Shown here: piece by piece, positions 8,380-17,457 of the stretch
How positions within the stretch are numbered: the first letter of the stretch is position 1
Layout: each line of letters opens with the position of its first letter
From: Pseudomonadota bacterium
Lineage (GTDB): Bacteria > Pseudomonadota > Gammaproteobacteria > Burkholderiales > Burkholderiaceae_C
Assembly (NCBI GenBank): GCA_018241225.1
Contig: JAFEEG010000016.1
Location: 1-64,000 of the forward strand
Reading direction: 5' to 3'
DNA: 64,000 bases
The notes under the pieces: generated by a model
Told to the model about the DNA's origin: nothing
Database searches by the model: none
The model's input: only the letters and a program-made list of their open reading frames with translations
Translations under genes and position numbers: made by a program

Positions 8380-9516
8380 ATGATGCTCCGGATATCTGAC
8401 TTCCGGACGCGCGCTCGGTCCCGGCTGCCTCGCTTTGTCTTCGACTACGTCGACGGGGCAGCCGAGGATGAGGAGTGCATCGTCCGCAATGAATCTGACC
8501 TGCGTGCTTTGCACCTGTTGCCCACGTGTCTGCGCGACACGACGCAGTTGGACACATCCATCGAAGTGTTTGGCAGCAGGTGGTCTTCGCCATTTGGCAT
8601 CACCCCGGTGGGGTTTGCCGGCCTGGTTCGGCCTCATGGCGACATGGAGTTGGCAAGAGCGGCCGCTTCTATCGGAATCCCGTTCGTGCTGTCGACGCCT
8701 TCCAACGACCGAATCGAGGCCGTTCGAGCGTCCGCGATGAACGGCTCCCAATGGATGCAGCTGTACGTGATGGGTGACCGCAGCATCGCCGAGCAGATGG
8801 TCCGACGAGCAAAGCGCGCCGGCTACAGCGCGCTTGTCCTCACTGTCGACGCGACGGTGAGCGGAATGCGCGAACGAGATGTCCGCAATGGCTTCAAGCT
8901 GCCTTTCCGCCCGGGCCTGAAAACACTGGTCGACCTGGCCACACACCCCGCGTGGTCTCTTTCGATGGCAATGTCGGGGTCGCCTGGATTCGTGAACCTC
9001 ACGGAGACAGAGGCGAAAGCTTCCCCACAAGTGCAGGCGGCGCTGTTGGCAAGAACGATGGACAAGAGCCTCACTTGGGAATCGCTTCGTTGGTTGCGGT
9101 CCCTGTGGGAGGGTCCCCTCCTCGTGAAGGGGCTCTTGCACCCGCAAGATGCCAAGCGTGCGTTGAGCTACGGCGTCGACGGCGTCGTGGTTTCGAACCA
9201 CGGCGGCAGGCAACTGGATGCCGCACCTTCCACCATTTCGGCACTTCCCGCCGTCGTGGACGCGGTAGAAGGCCGCGTCCCGGTCTTTGTGGATGGCGGC
9301 TTCCGTCGTGGCAGCGATGTGGTCAAGGCACTGGCACTTGGCGCTCGCGGGGTCTTCATCGGCAGGCCAGCGATTTGGGGCTTGGCAGTTAATGGCCAAG
9401 CCGGTGTCAATTCGGTGCTTCGCCTGTTCGCCGACGAGATAGCCAGGACGATGACCCTACTGGGTACTTCGCGCGTCTCCGACCTTCAACCGCTCCACGT
9501 GCAAAAAAATGTCTGA
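8380..9516 (+). CDS. mdlB: FMN-dependent alpha-hydroxyacid dehydrogenase, mandelate dehydrogenase type
   Basis: 378 residues of the glycolate oxidase/lactate dehydrogenase/mandelate dehydrogenase family. Active-site landmarks: Tyr in FVFDYVDGAAEDEE, MQLYVMGDR, LVKGLLHPQDAKRAL, the catalytic His in VVSNHGGRQLDAAPS, and FVDGGFRRGSDVVKALALGA (FMN phosphate binding). Segments such as MDKSLTWESLRWLRSLW and THPAWSLSMAMSG parallel the P. putida (S)-mandelate dehydrogenase, whose hydrophobic segment replaces the loop of other family members. Predicted reaction: mandelate to phenylglyoxylate, probably membrane-associated, passing electrons to quinone. The start is one of GTG 8377, ATG 8380 or ATG 8383. 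It overlaps livH by eight bases. Mandelate racemase in the same operon strongly supports the assignment. Confidence 0.88.
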   Translation: MMLRISDFRTRARSRLPRFVFDYVDGAAEDEECIVRNESDLRALHLLPTCLRDTTQLDTSIEVFGSRWSSPFGITPVGFAGLVRPHGDMELARAAASIGIPFVLSTPSNDRIEAVRASAMNGSQWMQLYVMGDRSIAEQMVRRAKRAGYSALVLTVDATVSGMRERDVRNGFKLPFRPGLKTLVDLATHPAWSLSMAMSGSPGFVNLTETEAKASPQVQAALLARTMDKSLTWESLRWLRSLWEGPLLVKGLLHPQDAKRALSYGVDGVVVSNHGGRQLDAAPSTISALPAVVDAVEGRVPVFVDGGFRRGSDVVKALALGARGVFIGRPAIWGLAVNGQAGVNSVLRLFADEIARTMTLLGTSRVSDLQPLHVQKNV

Positions 9517-10381
9517 CCTTCCCCAGTTCCTCTTCTCGGGCCTGACGACTGGTGCTGTCTACGCATTGGCAGCTCTGGGCTTCTCGCTCATCTACAACGC
9601 AAGCGGCGTCATCAATTTCGCCCAGGGTGACTTTCTCATGGTGTCCGCCATGGTGACTGCGTCCCTGCTGGGCAAAGGCTTCGCTCTGCCCGGCGCCATC
9701 GCCATCGGCATTGCAGTGACCGTCCTCGTTGGCGTGCTGCTGTACCGACTAGCAATCCAGCCTGCAGGTAATGCTGATGTTGTTTCCCTCATCATCATCA
9801 CCATCGGGGCATCCATCTTCATCCAGGGCGTGGTCCAGGTGGTACTAGGCAAGAACCAGCAAGTGCTGCCCCCTTGGACTGGCGATACGCCCCTGCAGAT
9901 TCTTGGCGCCTATGTCCTGCCTCAAGCGCTTTGGGTGCTGGGGACTGCCGCTGTGTTGGTCGCGGCATGCGCGGCCTTCTTCAAGGGCACGCTGACGGGT
10001 AAGGCAATGCTCGCCGTCGCCGCAAATCGGATGGCTGCAATGGCGGTTGGCATTCCCGCGCGTCGAATTCTGCAGCTCTCGTTCGGCCTGTCCGCGTTGC
10101 TCGGCGCAGTCGCCGGTGTCGTGGCTGCGCCCATCACTACGACGGTCTACGACATCGGCCTGATGCTTGGCATGAAGGGGTTCGTGGCCGCAACGCTCGG
10201 AGGCTTGGGTAGCGGGGCTGGTGCGGTGGTCGGTGGCCTCATCGTGGGCATCTTGGAAGCCCTGGTCGCCGGCTACATCTCGTCGGCATACAAGGACGCC
10301 GTGCCTTTCGTGCTCATCATCGTGATTCTGCTGGTCATGCCTCATGGCCTGTTCGGCGCGCGAAAGACCGACCGAGTATGA
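9509..10381 (+). CDS. HAAT ABC transporter permease (LivH family)
   Basis: 290 residues, highly hydrophobic, with about eight membrane segments. The LivH signature near the N-terminus is GLTTGAVYALAALGFSLIYN followed by ASGVINFAQGDFLMV. The C-terminus ends VILLVMPHGLFGARK. It forms the inner-membrane channel with the LivM-like protein encoded next. Genes overlap at both ends (eight bases with mdlB, four with livM), so the transporter is translationally coupled to the mandelate dehydrogenase. Confidence 0.93.
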   Translation: MSDLPQFLFSGLTTGAVYALAALGFSLIYNASGVINFAQGDFLMVSAMVTASLLGKGFALPGAIAIGIAVTVLVGVLLYRLAIQPAGNADVVSLIIITIGASIFIQGVVQVVLGKNQQVLPPWTGDTPLQILGAYVLPQALWVLGTAAVLVAACAAFFKGTLTGKAMLAVAANRMAAMAVGIPARRILQLSFGLSALLGAVAGVVAAPITTTVYDIGLMLGMKGFVAATLGGLGSGAGAVVGGLIVGILEALVAGYISSAYKDAVPFVLIIVILLVMPHGLFGARKTDRV

Positions 10382-11307
10382 AGCTCCGAACGTCTCTGGC
10401 AATCACGGCGGTGCTCCTCATCGCCTTGCCTTTCGTCCTGCCCAACAACTACGCGCTGGACATCGCTATCCGGATTGCGCTCGCGGCTGTTGCAGTCATC
10501 GGGCTCAATCTCCTGATGGGCTTCGCCGGTCAGATAAGCATCGGGCACGCTGCGTTCGTCGCCATCGGTGCCTACGGGAGCGCCGTGGCCGCTACTCAGT
10601 TCGGGTGGCCGCCTTTGCTCTCAATCCCTGCTGCGGCCGTTGCTGCCGCGTTTGTGGCCTGGCTCATTGCCAAACCCATTCTGCGACTGAAAGGCCACTC
10701 GCTGACCATGGCGACCCTCGGGTTGGGAGTCATCGTCAACATCGTGCTAATTAACGAGGTCGCTTGGACGGGTGGTCCTGACGGTATGGCAGTTCCGCCG
10801 CTCGCAGTTGGTGGCTTCACCTTCCAGAAGCTGACTCACTGGTATGCGCTGGCCGCCGTCGTCCTGTTCGCTGCCATAGTTCTGTCGCTGAACCTGTTCT
10901 CCTCCCCGGCGGGACGAGCACTGCGCGGCTTGCACGGCTCCGAGTACGCCGCCAGGGTCGTAGGCGTTGATGTGAGTGCCTTCAAGGTTCGCGTATTCAT
11001 CGCATCCGCGGTGTTTGCCACCGTCTCCGGCAGCCTGACCGCGCACTATCTTGCGTTCATCAGCCCGTCCCTTGCCTCCTTCGCGCATTCGGTGGAGCTG
11101 GCGACCATGGTGGTGCTCGGTGGAATGTCGAGCACGTTCGGGGCGGTTCTAGGCGCAGCTTTGCTCACAATGCTTCCCCAACTGGTCGGTGGCTTCCACG
11201 GCTACGAGGCCATCATTTTCGGCCTGGTGCTCATGCTGACGATGATGTTCCTGCCCAAGGGCCTGGTACCGTCCATTGCTCTTCGGTTGAAGAAGAGGGC
11301 CGCGTAA
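10378..11307 (+). CDS. HAAT ABC transporter permease (LivM family)
   Basis: 309 residues with about nine to ten hydrophobic segments. Typical LivM stretches are GLNLLMGFAGQISIGHAAFV, RLKGHSLTMATLGLGVIVN and VVLGGMSSTFGAVLGAALL, and it ends in MFLPKGLVPS. It is the partner of the LivH-like channel subunit. The start overlaps the preceding stop (ATGA), and its TAA shares one base with the following ATG. Confidence 0.93.
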   Translation: MKLRTSLAITAVLLIALPFVLPNNYALDIAIRIALAAVAVIGLNLLMGFAGQISIGHAAFVAIGAYGSAVAATQFGWPPLLSIPAAAVAAAFVAWLIAKPILRLKGHSLTMATLGLGVIVNIVLINEVAWTGGPDGMAVPPLAVGGFTFQKLTHWYALAAVVLFAAIVLSLNLFSSPAGRALRGLHGSEYAARVVGVDVSAFKVRVFIASAVFATVSGSLTAHYLAFISPSLASFAHSVELATMVVLGGMSSTFGAVLGAALLTMLPQLVGGFHGYEAIIFGLVLMLTMMFLPKGLVPSIALRLKKRAA

Positions 11308-12056
11308 TGCTGTCAGTGAAATCTCTGTCTCGAAGCTTTGGCGGCGTTGCGGCCGTCGACAACGTGACTTTCGACGTGAAGCAAGGGCACGTGCACGCTG
11401 TCATCGGCCCCAATGGCGCGGGTAAGACCACGCTTTTCAACCTGATAACTGGCGTCTATGAGCCATCGTCCGGGCAAGTTGTCCTGGACAAGGCCGACGT
11501 CACGGGCATGCCTCCGGAGGCACTGGCACAACGCGGCATGTGCCGTACGTTCCAGAACCTACAAATCTGCATGAACATGACGGCGTGCGAGAACGTAATG
11601 CTGGGCGCGCACCTACACAGCAACCCGAGCCTGTGGTCCGGTTTCCTGGGATGGACGCGGACAGCTGACCGCAAGTTGGAGGAGAAGGCTCACGAGCTCA
11701 TGGACTTCGTGGGCGTTGGCAGTGCGCGAGGTGCACACGCTACTCAGCTCTCCTTCGGTGTTCTCAAGCGCCTCGAGATTGCTCGGGCACTAGCGGCCAA
11801 TCCCCGATTGCTTCTCCTGGATGAGCCTGCTGCGGGACTCAACGACAGCGAGACGCATGCTGTGGGCGAACTCATCCGCAAGATTGCTGCCAGCGGAACG
11901 ACCGTCCTGCTCGTTGAGCACGACATGAAAATGGTCATGTCCATCTCGGACCACATCGTGGTCTTGGACCAAGGCAAAAAGCTCGCGGAGGGCACCGCGC
12001 ACCAAGTCCGCTCGAACCCCGACGTGGTTGCGGCCTACTTGGGAGCCGATGAATGA
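11307..12056 (+). CDS. HAAT ABC transporter ATP-binding protein (LivG family)
   Basis: 249 residues. Walker A is GPNGAGKTT, the LivG-specific segment is MCRTFQNLQICMNMTACENV, the ABC signature is degenerate (QLSFGVLKRLEIARALA in place of LSYGQQ), Walker B is PRLLLLDEPAAGLN, and the switch His lies in VLLVEHDMKMVMSISDH. It energises import together with the LivF-like protein encoded next, whose ATG overlaps its stop. Confidence 0.93.
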   Translation: MLSVKSLSRSFGGVAAVDNVTFDVKQGHVHAVIGPNGAGKTTLFNLITGVYEPSSGQVVLDKADVTGMPPEALAQRGMCRTFQNLQICMNMTACENVMLGAHLHSNPSLWSGFLGWTRTADRKLEEKAHELMDFVGVGSARGAHATQLSFGVLKRLEIARALAANPRLLLLDEPAAGLNDSETHAVGELIRKIAASGTTVLLVEHDMKMVMSISDHIVVLDQGKKLAEGTAHQVRSNPDVVAAYLGADE

Positions 12057-12760
12057 CTTCTACGGTTCTAAAAGTCACGGGTCTCTGCGCTGGCTACGGC
12101 CGAATTGAGGCATTGCGCGGCGTCGACCTTGAGCTCAAGGCTGGACAACTGGTCGCCTTGGTTGGCGCCAATGGTGTGGGCAAGACAACTCTGCTTCGCA
12201 CTATCTCCGGACTCATCAATGCCCGCGCTGGCCACGTGGAGCTCCTTGGCCAGGACATCACGCGCCTTGCTGCTGAACAGCGAGTTCGCGCTGGCCTGGC
12301 CCAGGTGCTCGAGGGACGGCAGGTGTTTGGCCCGCTCTCCGTGCTGGACAACCTTAGGCTCGGCGGCTACACGCACAAGCCCGACCCTGGACGAATCGAA
12401 GAGATGTTCAATCTCTTCCCTATTCTCAGGACGAAGAAGGACCAGGGCGCTTGGCAGCTTTCGGGCGGCCAGCAGCAAATGCTCGCGATGGCTCGAGCGC
12501 TTATGAGCCGCCCCAAGGTCTTGCTTTTGGACGAGCCGTCCATGGGCTTGGCCCCACTCCTCATCAAGGAGGTGTTCGAGGTCATCAAGCGGCTCAAGGA
12601 CAGTGGCGTGCCCATCTTGCTGGTCGAGCAAAACGCACGGGCGGCGCTGGCGATTGCCGACTACGCCTACGTTCTTGAGACTGGAAGTGTTTCTCTGTCT
12701 GGGCCTGCCGCCCAGCTGGCGGCCGATGAGAGAGTTCGGTCGGCTTACCTGGGAGTTTGA
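12053..12760 (+). CDS. HAAT ABC transporter ATP-binding protein (LivF family)
   Basis: 235 residues. Walker A is GANGVGKTT, the LivF-typical segment is AGLAQVLEGRQVFGPLSVLD, the signature LSGGQQQMLAMARALM, Walker B KVLLLDEPSMGLAPLL, and the switch region ILLVEQNARAALAIADYAYV. It is the second ATPase of the importer. It is followed after two bases by the mandelate racemase gene, so transport and catabolism share one transcript. Confidence 0.93.
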   Translation: MTSTVLKVTGLCAGYGRIEALRGVDLELKAGQLVALVGANGVGKTTLLRTISGLINARAGHVELLGQDITRLAAEQRVRAGLAQVLEGRQVFGPLSVLDNLRLGGYTHKPDPGRIEEMFNLFPILRTKKDQGAWQLSGGQQQMLAMARALMSRPKVLLLDEPSMGLAPLLIKEVFEVIKRLKDSGVPILLVEQNARAALAIADYAYVLETGSVSLSGPAAQLAADERVRSAYLGV

Positions 12761-12762
12761 AA

Positions 12763-13842
12763 ATGGACGCTCCAAAGATTACTGAGGTGGTTGCTCGCGC
12801 GGTCAACGTGCCTCTTGAGTTTCCCGTGCGTACCAGTGTGGGCATCGTCGATACAGCCCCGCTCGTGCTCATCGACATGAAGACCGACGCCGGGGTAACA
12901 GGGCGCAGCTATGTCTTCACCTACACCCCTCTTGCGTTGACGGCGACGCTCGAGATGACGCGTTCGCTGGGCAAACTGGTCACCGGGATGCCGGTTGCTC
13001 CGGCGGAGCTGGATGCGCTCTTTTGCTCGCGTCTGCGCTTGCTGGGGAAGACGGGCCTCACGCAGATGGCTACCGCTGGCCTGGACATGGCGGCGTGGGA
13101 TGCCTGGGCGCAACACTTGAAGCAACCGCTCGCGCAGGTGCTGGGTGGTCGCATCAAGCCCGTTCCAGCCTACGACAGTCACAGCATGGATGGCATCGAG
13201 CTTGGCTGCAAGCGAGCTGAAGGTGCCGCCCGTGCGGGCTATGGTGCCATCAAGACCAAGATTGGCTATGCGACGCTCGAAGAGGACATCGCTGTGCTGC
13301 GCGCTCTCAGAAAGACTGTCGGCCCAGACGTTCGCATCCTGGCCGACTACAACCAGGGCTTGACCGTGCCCGAGGCCGTCCGGCGAATTCATGTCCTTGA
13401 AGCCGAGGACCTGGGGTGGATTGAAGAGCCGACCATCCAGGAGAACCTGCGTGGGTACGCGGAGATTCGAAAGCGGACTCGCGTGCCTGTGCAGATGGGC
13501 GAGAACTGGCTGTCCCCAGAAGAGATGCAGCGTGCGCTGGGGGCGGGGGCATGTGAGCTCGCGATGCCCGATGTGATGAAGATTGGGGGCGTCACGGGTT
13601 GGCTAAAGGCAGCGGCCTTGGCACAAAGCTACGGCATACCAATGTCCGCGCACATCTTCCCCGAGTTCAGCGCGCATCTTCTCTTGGTCACGCCGACCGC
13701 GCACTACCTGGAGCGAATGGACTTGGCGGGCCCGGTGCTCGCACGGCCACTGAACTACGAGAAGGGCAGCGCCGTTCTCGACGATACCCCGGGGGTCGGA
13801 ATCAGTTGGGACGAGTCTGCTGTGACCCAATACGCTGCTTGA
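12763..13842 (+). CDS. mdlA: mandelate racemase
   Basis: 359 residues, the same length as P. putida mandelate racemase and alignable end to end by eye, for example ARAVNVPLEFPVRTSVG, VPVQMGENWLSPEEM and AMPDVMKIGGVTGW. All catalytic parts are present: the KxK pair in AIKTKIGYATLEED, metal ligands Asp in ADYNQGLTVPEAV, Glu in WIEEPT and Glu in MGENW, the general base His in IPMSAHIFPEFSAHLL, and the electrophilic Glu in HYLERMDLAG. It interconverts (R)- and (S)-mandelate so that both enantiomers reach the (S)-specific dehydrogenase. It is the last gene of the operon. A TTG at 12757 is in frame, but ATG 12763 is preferred. The 3' end overlaps the convergent LuxR gene by 41 bases. Confidence 0.95.
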   Translation: MDAPKITEVVARAVNVPLEFPVRTSVGIVDTAPLVLIDMKTDAGVTGRSYVFTYTPLALTATLEMTRSLGKLVTGMPVAPAELDALFCSRLRLLGKTGLTQMATAGLDMAAWDAWAQHLKQPLAQVLGGRIKPVPAYDSHSMDGIELGCKRAEGAARAGYGAIKTKIGYATLEEDIAVLRALRKTVGPDVRILADYNQGLTVPEAVRRIHVLEAEDLGWIEEPTIQENLRGYAEIRKRTRVPVQMGENWLSPEEMQRALGAGACELAMPDVMKIGGVTGWLKAAALAQSYGIPMSAHIFPEFSAHLLLVTPTAHYLERMDLAGPVLARPLNYEKGSAVLDDTPGVGISWDESAVTQYAA

Positions 13843-14698
13843 GCACCCTGGTTGCGAACGCAGAAGGGCTCAAAGTCTCTTCTGCCATCGCATCAGGCGT
13901 TGCCAGGGCCTCGGCCAGGCCGCCGTGTTCTGGGTGCGCCAAGAGCGCCCTGACTCGGCCTACAAGCGTCGCTCGATTTGTGACGCGCAATTTCTTGAAT
14001 GCGTTTCCAAGGTGGAAGCGCACGGTCGGGTATTCGAGCCCCAGACGACTCTGGATTTCCTTGTCGGGGCATCCGCAACTCACCAGCCAGGCGACTTGTG
14101 CCTCGCGCTTACTGAGACGCCCCTCTCTTTGAAGCGTCGACTCGGCTGATTCGCATTCCTGCACCGGCGGAGCGGTCTCGTTCCAGCTCAGTCGCGAGAG
14201 CGCGGCGGTGATAGCGGGCTCCACCATGTTCATGATGTCGATTTCTCCGGCATCGAAGTTGCCGCGTTCGCGGTTACGCCAGATTCGAACATCTCCCACG
14301 CATTGCGCTCGGTCGTAGAAGTAGACGTTCACGCCCCAATACATGCGGTCCCGAAGCAGGAAGTCGTTGAAGAATTCGGTGCGCGACAGGTCACTCTGAC
14401 AAAGCACCTGAGTAGCTACCGTTGGCTTGCGGCGCTGCATCATCGGGAAGGTCAGCGGGTCAACGAAGCGGAAGTAGTTGTCCCAGGAGCGCAGGTTCTC
14501 TTCAGACATGTTCAGCGCGGTCATTCGACCGAAGCGCTGCCTATCACCGTCCCACACCATCGAGACGTAGGTATCTGCGCGCAGAAGGTCGAGCAGGGGA
14601 AGCGCCATGCGCTCTCGCAACTCGTCTCCGTCGGTCGCGGTTGCGACCAAGCGCATAAGGTCGGCAAGAGCTCTCGTTTGACCAGTGGACAAGTGCAT
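13802..14698 (-). CDS. LuxR-type helix-turn-helix transcriptional regulator
   Basis: 298 residues. The C-terminal LuxR HTH is RLSKREAQVAWLVSCGCPDK then EIQSRLGLEYPTVRFHLGNA, followed by FKKLRVTNRATLVGRV. The N-terminal ~190 residues form a GAF-like sensory region without the residues of acyl-homoserine-lactone receptors; I do not recognise the ligand. A tail of about 40 residues follows the HTH, which is unusual because LuxR HTH domains are normally terminal. ATG 14698 chosen over an upstream TTG at 14710. It is divergent from the amidase-transporter operon, with an inverted repeat between them, so it is the likely regulator of that operon. Confidence 0.88.
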   Translation of the reverse strand: MHLSTGQTRALADLMRLVATATDGDELRERMALPLLDLLRADTYVSMVWDGDRQRFGRMTALNMSEENLRSWDNYFRFVDPLTFPMMQRRKPTVATQVLCQSDLSRTEFFNDFLLRDRMYWGVNVYFYDRAQCVGDVRIWRNRERGNFDAGEIDIMNMVEPAITAALSRLSWNETAPPVQECESAESTLQREGRLSKREAQVAWLVSCGCPDKEIQSRLGLEYPTVRFHLGNAFKKLRVTNRATLVGRVRALLAHPEHGGLAEALATPDAMAEETLSPSAFATRVLKQRIGSQQTRPN

Positions 14699-14809
14699 GG
14701 TGCGTTCCAAGCAAGGTTCATGCGCGGGGCATCAATGCTAGGCAGTTCTGTCCCTTGCATCACTCCGGTCAGACCCTACGTTGCCGGGCGCTCACTGCAA
14801 GACCCCTAA

Positions 14810-14837
14810 CGATTTCTATAGGTCCCCGAAGAAATCG
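14810..14837. promoter_or_regulatory. candidate operator upstream of amidase operon
   Basis: Perfect 7-bp inverted repeat CGATTTC (14810-14816) and GAAATCG (14831-14837) separated by 14 bases, located 41 bases before the amidase start and 112 bases before the divergent LuxR start. The position suits activation or autoregulation by the LuxR-type protein. No experimental motif is known to me for this regulator. Confidence 0.4.
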
Positions 14838-14877
14838 CGCTGCGTACATTGACTCGTCACCAAACGTTGAACGAGCC

Positions 14878-16284
14878 ATGCACGCAATAGACCTTCCCCT
14901 CGCCGCCATCCGGAAGCTTCTCGATGGAGGCACTCTCACCAGCCTGGATTTGGCGGAAGCCTGCATCGCGCGGACACAGGCCAACGCAAATATCAATGCG
15001 TGGGTCTCCTTCGATGCAGACGCCCTACGCGAACAGGCGCAAGAAGCCGACCGTCGCTTAGCGGCTGGAGAGCGCTTGCCGCTGCTTGGGATTCCCATTG
15101 CCCTGAAGGACAACATCGAAGCCGTCGGCATGCCCTGCGGTGCAGGGACAGGCGCTCTCCACCGAAAGTCACCGAACAGCGACGCTGAACTCGTGTCCAA
15201 GTTGAAGGCCGCCGGCGCACTGATTGCAGGGAAAGTTGGCATGCACGAACTGGCCTTCGGCATCACCAACAACAACGCGGTGACTGGCTCGGTAAGAAAT
15301 CCATGGGACCGCTCCAGAATTCCTGGTGGCAGCAGTGGTGGCTCCGGAGCCGCCGTAGGCGCTCATTTGGTTCCGGCGGCAATTGGCACTGATACCGGCG
15401 GGTCTGTCCGAGTTCCTGCGTCTCTCTGCGGAGTCAGCGGATTCAGGCCGACAGTAGGACGCGTGTCTGGCCAGGGAATCGCACCGATTTCGGTCACCCG
15501 CGACACCGCTGGACCTCTGTCCTACACCGTAGGGGACTGCGCACTCATCGACGCCGTTCTCACCGGCGCCCAGGACAGCGGTTCGGCTGTTGTTCTCAAG
15601 GGGCTCCGATTTGGTGTGCCTCGCGTTCCATTCTGGAGCGACCTGGAGCCCGAGTTGGGGCGAGTTGCCGAAAGCGCATTGCAGGGCCTACGGCAAGCCG
15701 GCGTGGAACTCGTTGAAATCGACATGCCCGAACTCGCGGACCTCAACGCCAGCGTCAGCTTTCCCGTCGCCCTGTATGAGTTTGTGAGGGACATGCGCGA
15801 GTACCTGGCCTCACGTGGTCGCGGCGTGACTCTCGAGGAAGTCATTGCCGCCGTGGGAAGCCCTGACGTTCGCGGCGCAGTCGGCACTTTGCTGACTGGT
15901 GGCGGCATTCCTGAGGATGTCTACAAGAGCGCGCTGCAAGCCAGAAAGCGGATGCAGGCGCTGTACCAAAAGACGTTCGAGACGAACCGTGTCGAGGCCC
16001 TCGTATTCCCAACGACACCTAGAACCGCCGCCCTGATTGGAGAAGATGAAACCGTTGAGCTCAATGGCGCTCAATTACCAACCTTCGGCACGTTCATTCG
16101 AAACACCGACCCTGGAAGCAATGCGTCCTTGCCCGGCGTGACCATTCCGATTGGTCTCGCGCACGGGCTTCCGGTTGGTCTTGCGCTTGATGGACCAATC
16201 AATTCTGACCGTCGTCTCTTGGCTATTGCCGAGGCTGTCCAGTCAGCTCTTCCGCCCGCCCCGCAATTCAAAACTTCTAACTGA
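14878..16284 (+). CDS. amidase-signature family hydrolase (mandelamide hydrolase candidate)
   Basis: 468 residues. The amidase signature with the Ser-cisSer-Lys triad is intact: Lys in GIPIALKDNIEAVGMPCGAG, and the Ser pair in IPGGSSGGSGAAVGAHLVP and IGTDTGGSVRVPASLCGV. The family hydrolyses carboxamides to acids plus ammonia. P. putida mandelate clusters also contain an amidase (MdlY). Here the nitrilase nearby could produce mandelamide as a side product, and the gene heads an operon with an amide-binding-type transporter. A GatA homologue is excluded by context and absence of gatB/C. Start: ATG 14878; the frame extends upstream into the operator and was trimmed. Confidence 0.85.
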   Translation: MHAIDLPLAAIRKLLDGGTLTSLDLAEACIARTQANANINAWVSFDADALREQAQEADRRLAAGERLPLLGIPIALKDNIEAVGMPCGAGTGALHRKSPNSDAELVSKLKAAGALIAGKVGMHELAFGITNNNAVTGSVRNPWDRSRIPGGSSGGSGAAVGAHLVPAAIGTDTGGSVRVPASLCGVSGFRPTVGRVSGQGIAPISVTRDTAGPLSYTVGDCALIDAVLTGAQDSGSAVVLKGLRFGVPRVPFWSDLEPELGRVAESALQGLRQAGVELVEIDMPELADLNASVSFPVALYEFVRDMREYLASRGRGVTLEEVIAAVGSPDVRGAVGTLLTGGGIPEDVYKSALQARKRMQALYQKTFETNRVEALVFPTTPRTAALIGEDETVELNGAQLPTFGTFIRNTDPGSNASLPGVTIPIGLAHGLPVGLALDGPINSDRRLLAIAEAVQSALPPAPQFKTSN

Positions 16285-16303
16285 AACCTCGAAGGAGCAT
16301 CTC

Positions 16304-17455
16304 ATGGACCGTCGTCATTTCCTGCAAGCAACGTTGGCCGCCAGCGCGGTGTCCGCAATGCCCCGTGCCTTTGCGGCCGACCCGCTTAAGGTGGCCGTCA
16401 TGATTCCGCAAAGCGGACCTGCTGGGCTGTTCGGGCCTTCTTCGAAGGCATGCGCCGAGATGGCAGCAGTCGCCTTGAACGGGCGAGGTGGCATCTTGGG
16501 GCGCAAGGTGGAACTGCTGTTCGGCGATGCGGGACTTGCTCCTGCGGAGGCGGGGCAGGCGGCGCTCAAGCTGTGGAAAGGACAGAAGGCCGAAGCTGTC
16601 ATCGGCATGCACGATAGCGCGGTGCGCGGTGCGCTCGTTGGTCTGTTCAAAGGACAAGTGCCGTACTTCTACACACCCGTGTACGAAGGTGGCGAATGTG
16701 CGAAGGGCACCTATGTCAAGGGCGAGACCCCGCAACAGCAGCTCGAGCCGGTCATTCCTTGGCTCGCCAGTGAACGCAAGCCCACCAAGTGGTACATGAT
16801 TGGAAACGACTACATCTGGGGTCGTAACACCAACGCGGCTGCCAAAGGCTACATCGAGAAGACTGGGGCCAAGGTAGTCGGTGACGAATACCTTCCGTTC
16901 ACGGTGGACAACTTCGACGCAAGTCTGGCCAGGATCCGTGACAGCGGTGCTGATGCCGTCCTGGTCTCGCTCGTTGGTGGCGCGTCGGTGACTTTCAACA
17001 AGTCCTTCGCCAGCTTTGGTCTCTCCGACAAGGCGATTCGACTCGGCACGCTGATTGAAGAGAATACGCTCGCCGGCATCGGCAACGCCAATGCTCGAAA
17101 CCTCTATTCGAGTTCGGGCTACTTCGCCAACATCGACACACCTGCGGCCAAGGCATTCGCTGCAGACTATGCCAAGGCCAACGGCGCGAACGCCCCAACG
17201 CTCAACGGCCTGGCCGAGTCGACCTACGAGGGCTTCCTAATGCTGGAAGCATTGGCGAAGAAGGCCAACAGTCTGGACCCCGCAAAATTGGACGCAGCCT
17301 CGGAAGGGACGAGCTACACGGGCCCGAGAGGCACGGCCACCATCAAGGCGCGCCACGTCGAGCAAGACATCTACGTAGCCGACGTCACAGACAAGGGATT
17401 CCGCGTTGTGAAGACCTTCCCGAAAGTCGGCTCCGGCCAAACCTGCAAGGTCTAA
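16304..17455 (+). CDS. ABC transporter binding protein, AmiC/UrtA-like (amide-binding family)
   Basis: 383 residues. It opens MDRRHFLQATLAASAVSAMP, a signal sequence with a DRRHFLQ motif compatible with Tat or Sec export. The fold is the periplasmic binding protein family of AmiC and UrtA, with TPVYEGGECAKGTYVKGETP, KWYMIGNDYIWGRNTNAAAK and YFANIDTPAAKAFAADYAKA paralleling AmiC. GAAGGAG lies about 8 bases upstream of the ATG. The ligand is inferred to be an amide or related aromatic compound, because the amidase gene is immediately upstream and the permease genes follow directly. Confidence 0.85.
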   Translation: MDRRHFLQATLAASAVSAMPRAFAADPLKVAVMIPQSGPAGLFGPSSKACAEMAAVALNGRGGILGRKVELLFGDAGLAPAEAGQAALKLWKGQKAEAVIGMHDSAVRGALVGLFKGQVPYFYTPVYEGGECAKGTYVKGETPQQQLEPVIPWLASERKPTKWYMIGNDYIWGRNTNAAAKGYIEKTGAKVVGDEYLPFTVDNFDASLARIRDSGADAVLVSLVGGASVTFNKSFASFGLSDKAIRLGTLIEENTLAGIGNANARNLYSSSGYFANIDTPAAKAFAADYAKANGANAPTLNGLAESTYEGFLMLEALAKKANSLDPAKLDAASEGTSYTGPRGTATIKARHVEQDIYVADVTDKGFRVVKTFPKVGSGQTCKV

Positions 17456-17457
17456 AC

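Noticed and set aside
7147..9399. 750-codon minus-strand frame opposite the binding protein and mdlB
   Set aside because: No recognisable domain; it covers two well-supported plus-strand genes.
14878..16284. Assignment as GatA of the glutamyl-tRNA amidotransferase
   Set aside because: No gatB or gatC neighbour and a catabolic operon context with an amide-type transporter.
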